From the NCBI GenBank assembly GCA_030432565.1, contig JAUIGV010000019.1, forward strand, positions 1 to 64,000: a stretch of DNA of 64,000 nt. Reading direction: 5' to 3'. The notes below the pieces were generated by a model. The model was not told where the DNA came from and did no database searches. It saw nothing but the letters and a program-made list of their open reading frames with translations. The stretch comes from Verrucomicrobiia bacterium. Its GTDB lineage: Bacteria > Verrucomicrobiota > Verrucomicrobiia > Verrucomicrobiales > Akkermansiaceae. The translations under genes were made by a program, and so were the position numbers. Position 1 is the first letter of the stretch, and each line of letters starts with the position of its first letter. Below, one piece after another: positions 16,529 to 24,723 of this stretch.

Positions 16529-17437
16529 TTAAAAAACCTTCGCCAACTCACTTGGGTCCATCTTGCTGAGAAGGAAGAAAGTGTGCTCGGCATCAGCCCA
16601 TCGGGTCACGGCCCATTCATCATTCTTATCACAATGGCGGCACTTTTGACACGCGGTGTCGAGCCCATTGATGTCGTCAACATTGATCGCCGTACGCTCC
16701 ATCATTACCAGGTGAACCACTTTGTCGTTTCTCTTGTAGCAGACCAAGGAGCCCCGATGCTTCCTCTCGCCAATCTCAAGGAGTTTACACCCGACTCCCT
16801 TTACATCCTGCAAGCCTTTCGGCAATTGCGCGGGCGTCGGAAGATCTTTCCCGTCAAGCCACTCATAAAGGGCGGCCTGTCGATCATTTTGGAGATCGAG
16901 CGAAAAGAAAGGAGACTCCAGCATCGCAATCGCGGAATACTCCACTTCCTTAGGAGTGGTTCCGGCGAGCGCATTTCCACCGGCACCGGCAAAGAATGCC
17001 CCAACTGCGACCATGATTGCGATGACGGCCGCAGCAGAAGTTGTCCAGACCGCAGCCTTGAAAAACCCTCGTTTGTGACGCGGTGGCATCTCCACCACAT
17101 TCTGCTCCACTTCCATGGCTCCGAGAATCTGATCACGAAGTCCTTCCGGAGCTCGGACGGAAGCCAATGCCCCCACGAAGTCCGCATCAAATTCCGCCGG
17201 TTGATCCTGGGCACCTTCCAAAACTCCAAAAATAGCGTCACGAAGATCTTCCGGGATTTCGACATCCGCAAGCATGGCTGCGAATGCTGCATCCTGCGCC
17301 CGCTCGACTGCGAGCCATTCTCCCAGCTCACGGTCCCGGGCCGCCAGCTCCAGGGCCTCGGCGAAAGCAGGCTCATTTGCGTCCTCGCCGTCGGGACGAT
17401 AGCTCTGAAGGACGAATTTTGCGCGTTCCTTATCCAT
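16529..17437 (-). CDS. Anti-sigma factor-like membrane protein
   Basis: A 302-residue protein with an acidic cytoplasmic N-terminal region (1-125), one membrane span (about 128-150) and a periplasmic C-terminal domain containing a Cys cluster CQKCRHC (263-269) that could bind zinc or sense redox. It has no classical ZAS HxxxCxxC motif. Its start codon overlaps the sigma gene end by 8 bp (ATGGATAA), a typical sigma/anti-sigma coupling, so it probably holds the ECF sigma factor at the membrane. The repeated segment EDLRDAIFGVLEGA / EGLRDQILGAMEVE (64-77 and 98-111) suggests duplicated helices. Confidence 0.7.
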   Translation of the reverse strand: MDKERAKFVLQSYRPDGEDANEPAFAEALELAARDRELGEWLAVERAQDAAFAAMLADVEIPEDLRDAIFGVLEGAQDQPAEFDADFVGALASVRAPEGLRDQILGAMEVEQNVVEMPPRHKRGFFKAAVWTTSAAAVIAIMVAVGAFFAGAGGNALAGTTPKEVEYSAIAMLESPFFSLDLQNDRQAALYEWLDGKDLPTPAQLPKGLQDVKGVGCKLLEIGERKHRGSLVCYKRNDKVVHLVMMERTAINVDDINGLDTACQKCRHCDKNDEWAVTRWADAEHTFFLLSKMDPSELAKVF

Positions 17438-17975
17438 TGTTTCGTTGAATCGTTTCAGGTTTAAAATCAACAATGCGTGTCGGAGCACTCGCTGTTTCCG
17501 ATGTCATCTTCTTACGGAGCTGATCCTTCCCGCGCGAAATCCGCGACATCACTGTGCCGATCGGCACATCGAGAACCTCGGCAATCTCCTTGTAGGAATG
17601 TTGTTGCAGATAAAAAAGAGTCAGGGGTGCGCGGAAGGTTTCGTCCAATTCGCTCAAAAGCTTGACCGCTCGCTGGGCATCCAGCTTCCGGCCCGAATCC
17701 TCTTCTTCGAGAGGCAACTCATGCTCAGCCTCCGTGATCTCGGTCTCGGGATGTCGTTGGGAACGACGGGCATTCCCAAGGTGCTCGCGATACAGCGTCG
17801 TAAAAAGCCAGGTTTTGGCCTTCGAGCGATCCTTGAGCTGATGCCCTTTCTGGGCCCAGATCACGAAAGTCTGCTGCACGAGATCCGCCGCGCGGTCGGG
17901 GTTCTTGGCCAGAGAAAAGCCAAAACGGTAAAGCGCCTGGTAATACTGGTCCACCAAATCTTCGAATTCGTCCAT
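17430..17975 (-). CDS. ECF-type RNA polymerase sigma factor
   Basis: A 181-residue sigma-70 family protein with only region 2 (about 8-75; DLVQQTFVIWAQKG and KTWLFTTLYREHL) and region 4 (about 105-160; TLFYLQQHSYKEIAEVLDVPIGTVMSRISRGKDQLR). It directs RNA polymerase to a small regulon. It is followed by, and overlaps, an anti-sigma gene, then the cytochrome, DUF1552 and esterase genes, so these are the likely first targets. The C-terminal 25 residues extend beyond region 4. It is divergent from the DUF6807 gene across 99 bp, so both may be controlled from that region. Confidence 0.9.
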   Translation of the reverse strand: MDEFEDLVDQYYQALYRFGFSLAKNPDRAADLVQQTFVIWAQKGHQLKDRSKAKTWLFTTLYREHLGNARRSQRHPETEITEAEHELPLEEEDSGRKLDAQRAVKLLSELDETFRAPLTLFYLQQHSYKEIAEVLDVPIGTVMSRISRGKDQLRKKMTSETASAPTRIVDFKPETIQRNNG

Positions 17976-18074
17976 CGCTTTGATCTTCTGGCATTAAGAG
18001 AAGTCTGTCGCGCAATTATTCCCGCGATTTCCCTTCTTTATTTTTCATCCACTGCAGATTATTGCTGGGCAGCT

Positions 18075-18980
18075 ATGAAATCGATTTTCCTCCTAGTTCC
18101 CGCCCTTCTTGCCCAATCCGCGCTCGCTGGCTTTCGTCAGGAAAAAACCGACTCCTCACTGAAGCTGTTTGACGGCGACACTTTGATTACGGAATACCGC
18201 ACCGACCACCACCTCCCCTATCTTTACCCGCTCGTGGGACCCACCGGAGTTGGACTCACCCGGAATTTCCCGATGAAAAAGGACGTGGAAGGCGAGCAGC
18301 CGGATCACCCCCACCACCGTTCCTTTTGGTTCACCCATGGCGATGTCAACGGCCACGATTTCTGGCACTCGAAAGACCACAATTCAAATATTGTCCACAA
18401 ATCCTTTGGTGAATCCAGTGAAGGAGTATTTTCAGTCAACCTCGAGTGGCAGCAGGACAAGGTGGTGCTTCTCAAGGAAACCCGCACCTATCGTTTCAGT
18501 AAACAAGACGACCAATCGCTCTTGGTTGAGGTTCAATCGACTCTCACCGCAGCCAGCGAAGTGAAATTTGGCGACACCAAGGAAGGATCCTTCGCTCTTC
18601 GCGTCTCACCCACTCTCCGTCACGAAGGCAAGGTCGCCAAAGGCCACATCGCGAACTCCGAAGGATTGACCGACAAAAAAGCGTGGGGCCAGCGCGCCCG
18701 CTGGGTCAGCTACTATGGCCCCGACAGCTCGGGCAAGGACGTCACCATCACCATGATGGACCACCCGTCAAACCTCAATCATCCCACCTACTGGCATGCC
18801 CGGACTTATGGCCTCTTGACCGCCAACCCCTTTGGTGAAAAGAGCTTTACCAAAAAAGGCAACGGTGCCCACGTCCTCAAGAAGGGCGATTCCCTGACTC
18901 AGAAATACGCTCTTCTCATGCAGCCCGGTACCTTCGAAAAGGACTCGGTCGAAAAAACTTACCAGACCTTTGCCAAATAA
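18075..18980 (+). CDS. PmoA-family (DUF6807) secreted protein
   Basis: A 301-residue product with a signal peptide (1-18, MKSIFLLVPALLAQSALA). The body has the PF14100 pattern: LPYLYPLVGPTGVGLTRNFP, a DHPHHRSFWFTHGDVNG block rich in His, and YYGPDSSGKDVTITMMDHPSN with a final TYWHARTYGLLTANPFG. The family is called PmoA in some databases, but it has nothing to do with membrane methane mono-oxygenase and its function is unknown; it is common in PVC-group sugar and glycan loci. It is divergent from the ECF sigma factor gene and may share its regulation. Confidence 0.8.
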   Translation: MKSIFLLVPALLAQSALAGFRQEKTDSSLKLFDGDTLITEYRTDHHLPYLYPLVGPTGVGLTRNFPMKKDVEGEQPDHPHHRSFWFTHGDVNGHDFWHSKDHNSNIVHKSFGESSEGVFSVNLEWQQDKVVLLKETRTYRFSKQDDQSLLVEVQSTLTAASEVKFGDTKEGSFALRVSPTLRHEGKVAKGHIANSEGLTDKKAWGQRARWVSYYGPDSSGKDVTITMMDHPSNLNHPTYWHARTYGLLTANPFGEKSFTKKGNGAHVLKKGDSLTQKYALLMQPGTFEKDSVEKTYQTFAK

Positions 18981-19015
18981 TCCCGTTGGGTCTGTCTCCC
19001 GTCCCCGGACTCCGC

Positions 19016-19050
19016 TGACGCCCGGGAGAGCGTCACTCATTCTCTTTTTT
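19016..19050 (+). terminator. Hairpin containing dispersed repeat copy C, followed by T-run
   Basis: TGACGC (19016-19021) pairs with GCGTCA (19030-19035) over an 8-base loop; a run of six T lies at 19045-19050. It is 35 bp after the DUF6807 stop and is a plausible weak terminator. Positions 19019-19038 (CGCCCGGGAGAGCGTCACTC) are copy C of the dispersed repeat also found at 6591 and 10083. Confidence 0.45.
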
Positions 19051-19118
19051 CGTGAGTTGGCACATTAAACGCGATGAAAGTTGCAGAACTCCCGTCATAA
19101 CAGGAGAATTGCAGTGCG

Positions 19119-22100
19119 ATGCCACCTCGAGAGGAAAAACCCGAAGACCCACCAAAGACCCGCCGGCGTTGGAAACGGCGGCTGGTTTATGGCCTCCTCG
19201 TGCTCATTGGCTTTCTGATCTGGGCAAACGGCCCCGGTATTCGCTGGGGCTTGAAGAAGGTCATTTCACAACAAATCGCTGCACAGGACCTTTCGGGAAG
19301 TTTCAAAGTTGAGGGCACCGCACTCTCCGGGATTTCCATTCATGACATCTCGCTGAATGGGAAATCGACTATTCAAAGCGTCAAATCAAACTTGATTCAG
19401 GTTGAGTGGTCACTTGGTTCGCTCATCGATCAGGAACTTGAGGGGATCACCCTCAATCGGCTCCACCTTGTCGTCGATCCCAAAGCGCCCAAGCCCGCCG
19501 GCGCCCCGTCCCCCGAGGCACCGGAAGATTCCTCCGACTCCGGCACTTCTCTCGCGGACACCTTGAACCTGGTCCGGGGCTTTATTCAACCGGCCAAAAT
19601 TTCCGTCACCGATCTCAACGTCGAAATCGTCGAGGTCACCCAAGTTTCGTTGGCATCGATCAGCCACACCGCTGGCGAGTTTACCTACCTCATTTCGGAC
19701 CTCCGTTCTGTCGATCATCTCGATCGCCCCGTTCACAATCCGCAATCAACCCTGACGTGGAATGAGGACGGCTTTGCCATCGACCAAGTCACCCTCAATC
19801 CCCGGCTCGCCATTCACGATCTTTCCTTCAAACCGGAGAGATCAGCCTCATTAATAATCTCTGTTGCCGAAAGCGAGATCCTTGTGAAATCCGACCTCGC
19901 CTCCTCACACCGGATTTTGCTCCAATCTCCCGCACTCTCCATCCCAGATCTCATCCAGCTGGCCAAGCCCGGAATCGAAGCAACGGGCGAAATCACGCAA
20001 CTCGAAATCAACACCGCGACCGGCTTGGTGACTTTCGAGGGTCAAAACCTGAAGTATCAGGATCAAGAGATCTCACGTGCGTCGATCGAAGCCACAACCA
20101 AGGATCTACTCTCGCCCTTCGAGCAGCCAATCAACCTCGAGATCGCCATTGATGAAAAACTTAAAGTCGACGGATTTGTCGAGCTGGATCAATCAATTCT
20201 CGACTCTTCGGCTGAGCTCAACCTCGTCGTCAATTGGCCGGAAGTCCCCATCGTCAATGCTGAATTCGCCTATGACTCCCGCGAGGCCAGGATCATCGCC
20301 AACACGCTCGACGACCTCCGCGCAACGGCTCGCTTTCAAGTCGATCCGCAAACCTACCAGGCCGAGATCCTGGGAAGGATCAAAGACGCCTCCGATCTTG
20401 AAAAGCGCTTGGAAGGCCCCCTGGAATTTACCGCGACCGCCAATGGTGATCTCAAATCAGCCAAACACTCCGGCACCCTGAATCTGGAAACACTCGGATT
20501 CCGCCAACCCGACTTCCCCGAAGCAATCGGCCGGGGAAAAATCACCTGGAATTGGCCGGAGAGCGTGAACATCGAAACTCTTGAAATGACCACGCCGGAA
20601 GCCAGCGCACAGGCCAGTCTGTCTTGGTCCAACGACACGCTAAATATTAGCCACATCAAATTGTTCGAAGGCACCGATGAGCTCCTCCTGGTCCAGGCCA
20701 GCCTCCCGGCACCTCTCGAGACACGTTCGCTGGACGATCTCTTGGAATCGCCGGAAAAGATTTCAATGGAGATCTCGTCGAAGCCCCTGACTTTTGAGCG
20801 ACTCGCTTCATTTCTCCCGATCCCAGAAAACCTCACCGGTGTCCTGCAACTTACAGATCTCAAACTGGCAGGCACCCTCGAAAACCCGGCGCTGGACGGT
20901 GAAATTACGCTCAAGGGATTCAGCTCCGCCTCCACCCCCGACCTTCCTCCTGCAGATCTTGATCTTGCCTTTGAAACCTCCGATGAAAAGCTCAGCGTCA
21001 ACCTCGACGCAAAGGATGCCGAAGGCCAACTCTTAAAGATTGATGGCGTGCTGCCCTTTCTGCCCCGCCAATGGATTGACCTTAAAACCATCCCTCTCGA
21101 CACCCCAATCTCTCTCGTCGTCTCCAACGACAGCCTTGACCTGCGCCGCATTCAACCCTTCGTCCCCACCCTCCCGGGAATAAAGGGAAAGCTCGATCTC
21201 GAATTCAGCTTCTCTGGAACAATCGAAACTCCGGTCATCGGAGGAAACCTGAACCTAAGCGGATTCAACACCACATTGCAGAACAAGTTACCAGACCTTG
21301 GACTGAACGTGAAACTCGCGACAGAGAACCGGACTCTCGCCTTGTCCGGCTCGGCACAAGAAGGCCGGGATCAATTCTTCACCGTTGCCGGCAAACTCCC
21401 TCTTGAATCAGGGCTTCTGACCGGACGCGCAAAAGAGCTGCCGGAAAAGCCGATCTCTCTCGACATTACCGGAGCCCGCATCGACCTGGTGCGAATCCGC
21501 CCATTCGTTCCACAGATTCAACTTATTCGCGGGGATCTCGCCGCTGACGTCTCCGTCAGCGGCACTCTCGCCAAACCTGAAATTACCGGTAACGCTCTTC
21601 TCCGCATCGAGAAGATGCGTCTCAAGGACTCACCAATCTCGGACTTCAAAGACACCCGGATCCAGGTAGATTACGCCGAAGACATTGTCACCATATCCGA
21701 AGGCAGAATCGTCGCTTCCGGAGGAATGGCTGATCTCAAGGGGACGATTGACCTCCGCAACAGGAAGCCTGAATTTGATCCTGTTTTCAACCTCAGTCTC
21801 GACGGAAAATTCATCCTGCTTTACCGGAACAAGGATTTCACCTTCCGCGGCCACCCGAATCTCAGGGTCGAAGGACCACTCTCAAAAGCAAACGTTTCAG
21901 GCACCCTCGAAATCGCCGACAGTCTTATTTACAAGGACGTTGAAATCCTTCCACTCGGCGTCCCTCGCACCACTGAAATCCCAAGACCAAACCTTCCTTC
22001 TTTCTCGCAGAAGCCGGTCAAGAAGCAGCAAAGTAGACCTCAGACAGGGATCATGACCTGGGGCCTGCAAATCGACGTGAAAATCGAGGATCCCATCCTC

Positions 22101-22715
22101 ATCCGCGGCAATCTCGTCAAAGGTTCGGTCACCGGACAAAACCTCCGCATACGGGGAACGATCGGAGACCCACAAACCTCAGGTACGCTGGTTGCGAAAG
22201 ACCTCGAGGCAGACCTTCCATTCAGCACGCTGGAGGTGCAAACCGCTGTCGTCACCCTGCGTCCGGACGCGCTCACCAATCCATATTTCGATATTCGCGG
22301 CAGCTCGGAAATCAGCTCACATCTCATTCAAGTTTACCTCTCCGGCTCCGTTCAAAATCACAACCTCGTTCTCACCTCCGACCCTCCTCTTCCGGAAAGC
22401 GAAATTTTGCTCCTTCTTGCCACCGGCTCCTCCTCGGCCCAGTTGGCCGATCAACAAATTGCTTCGCAAAAGGCCCTTCAATATCTGTTCGAAACCCTCA
22501 GACGCCGAAACGGAGAAAAAGATAAATCAGTCTTCCAGCGCCTTCTCAAAAACTCCGACCAAATCGAACTCTCACTCGGTGAAACGAATCAATATTCCGG
22601 TCGTAATTTCTCCTCCGCCACCCTTGATCTCGGCGATCATTTCGACTTCACCACTCAGATCGACGAACAAGGACAAACCAGGGCTCTCGTCGTCTTCTCG
22701 ATCCGCTTCAAATAA
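19119..22715 (+). CDS. tamB: TamB-like translocation and assembly module protein (AsmA/DUF490)
   Basis: A 1198-residue protein with one N-terminal inner-membrane anchor (about 19-37) after a basic stretch, then a long run of short beta-strand repeats (SGTIETPVIGGNLNLSG, SGTLAKPEITGNALL, EGPLSKANVSGTLEI) forming the expected periplasmic beta-taco. The C-terminal part (about 880-1198; MTWGLQIDVKIEDPILIRG, LLATGSSSAQLADQQ) is the DUF490 domain. TamB-type proteins span the periplasm and carry phospholipids and/or help insert outer-membrane proteins. The Omp85 partner gene starts 5 bp after its stop, an operon. E. coli TamB is similar in length (1259). Confidence 0.9.
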   Translation: MPPREEKPEDPPKTRRRWKRRLVYGLLVLIGFLIWANGPGIRWGLKKVISQQIAAQDLSGSFKVEGTALSGISIHDISLNGKSTIQSVKSNLIQVEWSLGSLIDQELEGITLNRLHLVVDPKAPKPAGAPSPEAPEDSSDSGTSLADTLNLVRGFIQPAKISVTDLNVEIVEVTQVSLASISHTAGEFTYLISDLRSVDHLDRPVHNPQSTLTWNEDGFAIDQVTLNPRLAIHDLSFKPERSASLIISVAESEILVKSDLASSHRILLQSPALSIPDLIQLAKPGIEATGEITQLEINTATGLVTFEGQNLKYQDQEISRASIEATTKDLLSPFEQPINLEIAIDEKLKVDGFVELDQSILDSSAELNLVVNWPEVPIVNAEFAYDSREARIIANTLDDLRATARFQVDPQTYQAEILGRIKDASDLEKRLEGPLEFTATANGDLKSAKHSGTLNLETLGFRQPDFPEAIGRGKITWNWPESVNIETLEMTTPEASAQASLSWSNDTLNISHIKLFEGTDELLLVQASLPAPLETRSLDDLLESPEKISMEISSKPLTFERLASFLPIPENLTGVLQLTDLKLAGTLENPALDGEITLKGFSSASTPDLPPADLDLAFETSDEKLSVNLDAKDAEGQLLKIDGVLPFLPRQWIDLKTIPLDTPISLVVSNDSLDLRRIQPFVPTLPGIKGKLDLEFSFSGTIETPVIGGNLNLSGFNTTLQNKLPDLGLNVKLATENRTLALSGSAQEGRDQFFTVAGKLPLESGLLTGRAKELPEKPISLDITGARIDLVRIRPFVPQIQLIRGDLAADVSVSGTLAKPEITGNALLRIEKMRLKDSPISDFKDTRIQVDYAEDIVTISEGRIVASGGMADLKGTIDLRNRKPEFDPVFNLSLDGKFILLYRNKDFTFRGHPNLRVEGPLSKANVSGTLEIADSLIYKDVEILPLGVPRTTEIPRPNLPSFSQKPVKKQQSRPQTGIMTWGLQIDVKIEDPILIRGNLVKGSVTGQNLRIRGTIGDPQTSGTLVAKDLEADLPFSTLEVQTAVVTLRPDALTNPYFDIRGSSEISSHLIQVYLSGSVQNHNLVLTSDPPLPESEILLLLATGSSSAQLADQQIASQKALQYLFETLRRRNGEKDKSVFQRLLKNSDQIELSLGETNQYSGRNFSSATLDLGDHFDFTTQIDEQGQTRALVVFSIRFK

Positions 22716-22720
22716 GAATC

Positions 22721-24658
22721 ATGTTCACTCGAAGCATCTGCTTGATCCTGCTTCTCGCCACCCTTCCGGGGATGGCGGCGAAACTGGATTTCGTGGGCCT
22801 GCAGTCATTCACAAAAAAAGGCCTTCTCGAGGCGGTTGGAGGTCGACTCGATTACATTCTGGACCGGCCTGCAACCGACTTCCGGGCCGACGACGCTGCG
22901 TTTCTGGTTGAGTCTTATCTCCGCACCCACGGACTTGTCGATGCCATGGTTTATGGCCAGAAACTACCCGACAACAGGATTCGACTCACCGTCGAAGAAG
23001 GCATTGCCCAATTTCTTGGTGCAATCACGGTGAAAGGCTTCGACGACAAAGCCAGCATTCAGGACCAATTCAAGGCCCCCTTCCCCGAGACCGGGGACAG
23101 ACGGGCCTATGAAGCCGAGGCGACCGAAGAAGGGTTGGAGCGAGTCAGGGATTTATTGCACACCGATGGATATTGGGAGGGCACCGTCGCCGCCACCAAG
23201 GGAACCCGACAGGCCAACGGAGACATTCCATTTACCTTGATCGTCAACGCCGGACCGGTCTTCACACTCGAAAAGCCCGAACTCAAAAGCCGGGTTCCCC
23301 CATCCCCCTCCTTGCTCAAGGATCTAATCGCAAACAAAGGAAACAAGGCCACCGCTGAGAACATCGTTGCGATCCGCCAAAAGATCACAGAGGACTTCCG
23401 GCGCCGTGGCTATCCCGACATTTTTCTAATCATGTTAAAGGAGACGAAGGACAATCGACTCACCCTCACATTCCTAATTACTCCCGGCAAAAAATTCGTG
23501 GTTCGTTCCTTTCAATCGGCCGGACTTAAAAAGACGAGGCCGCAGAATGTCAGCAATAGATTCAAGGGGCTGGTCGGGAAAAACTTCGATGAAAAATTTG
23601 TCCACGAGGAGATCAAAAAACTTCTCGCCACGGGCGCGTTTTCCAGCGTGCGTCTCGAAAAAACAGAGATCAATGAAACCGAGCTGGACCTCACCCTGCA
23701 CCTCGAAGAAGCGGAAGCACGAGGCTACTCGGTCTCTATGGGTTACGGATCGATCGAAGGCTATATTGTGGGACTTCGTTACTTTGATCGTAATCTCTGG
23801 GGAAGACTTTGGAACCTCTCTGCTGGAGCGGAATTCACCGGGCTCGGAGGACTTGGGGAAATCTCACTAACCGACCCCTCTTTTCTGGACGGGGACCTCA
23901 GTCTCTCCAGCCGTGCCTTCCTGATCAGCCGCGACTTTAATAACTACAATAAGTTGGAAGGTGGCCTCGGAAGCGAGCTGACCTGGAAATGGGGTGAGCA
24001 TTACACAGGAACAGCGGGGCTTACCGTTTCGCGGACCACCATCGACAGCCCAATACCCGACAATTTAATTGGGTCCGACGAATACCTGGTTTCCCGGGTA
24101 AGCCTCCGTCAAGTCTTTGACTGGAGGGACGATCCCGCTCTTCCCTCGAAAGGCTGGTTCGCGAGCCTTGAGACCTCGATCGGTCTCTCAAGCGGAGACG
24201 AAAGCGTCGGCTTCACCGAAGTGGAAGGTCAGATCAGCTACTATCGAAGCCTCGGAAAAAACACCTCCTATGCTCTCGGACTCCGGGGGGGCTTCATTTC
24301 ACCATCTGTCGACGACCAAAGACTCCCCATAGACCTCCGAAAATTCCTCGGCGGCGCCAACACCATCCGCTCCTTTCCCGAACTGGAGATGGGGCCCTCG
24401 TTCAATGGGCTCGCACTGGGGGGAACAAAGTGGTGGCTTGCGAATGCCGAATACATGCACACTCTTGTCGGCCCGGTGAGGGGACTGGTCTTTATTGATG
24501 CAGCTGGACTCGATTCGGAAGTCGAGCTGGCCGCTGGCGTGGGAGTCCGCATCAACCTCCCAGTGGGACCGATCCGATTCGAATACGGCAGATCGCTTTC
24601 GCAGGACAGTGGCGAGCCCGGGGGCGCGTTCCACTTCGCGATCGGTACCACCTTCTGA
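22721..24658 (+). CDS. tamA: Omp85/BamA-superfamily outer-membrane protein, TamA-like
   Basis: A 645-residue protein with a signal peptide (1-19), POTRA-like repeats (about 20-335; LTVEEGIAQFLGAITVKGF, FRRRGYPDIFLIML) and a C-terminal 16-strand barrel (about 340-645) ending in FHFAIGTTF. Loop 6 reads FLGGANTIRSFPELEMGP; the conserved VRGF is IRSF, retaining Arg. Together with TamB it forms an envelope-spanning assembly or lipid-transport module. It follows tamB by 5 bp with no evident ribosome site, suggesting coupled translation. BamA is unlikely because of the three-POTRA size and TamB partner. Confidence 0.87.
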   Translation: MFTRSICLILLLATLPGMAAKLDFVGLQSFTKKGLLEAVGGRLDYILDRPATDFRADDAAFLVESYLRTHGLVDAMVYGQKLPDNRIRLTVEEGIAQFLGAITVKGFDDKASIQDQFKAPFPETGDRRAYEAEATEEGLERVRDLLHTDGYWEGTVAATKGTRQANGDIPFTLIVNAGPVFTLEKPELKSRVPPSPSLLKDLIANKGNKATAENIVAIRQKITEDFRRRGYPDIFLIMLKETKDNRLTLTFLITPGKKFVVRSFQSAGLKKTRPQNVSNRFKGLVGKNFDEKFVHEEIKKLLATGAFSSVRLEKTEINETELDLTLHLEEAEARGYSVSMGYGSIEGYIVGLRYFDRNLWGRLWNLSAGAEFTGLGGLGEISLTDPSFLDGDLSLSSRAFLISRDFNNYNKLEGGLGSELTWKWGEHYTGTAGLTVSRTTIDSPIPDNLIGSDEYLVSRVSLRQVFDWRDDPALPSKGWFASLETSIGLSSGDESVGFTEVEGQISYYRSLGKNTSYALGLRGGFISPSVDDQRLPIDLRKFLGGANTIRSFPELEMGPSFNGLALGGTKWWLANAEYMHTLVGPVRGLVFIDAAGLDSEVELAAGVGVRINLPVGPIRFEYGRSLSQDSGEPGGAFHFAIGTTF

Positions 24659-24723
24659 CCCGCATCGCAACCCGCCCATCGCTTCCCCCTTGTTTCTTTT
24701 GGCTGATTCGTCATTCTTCCGGT

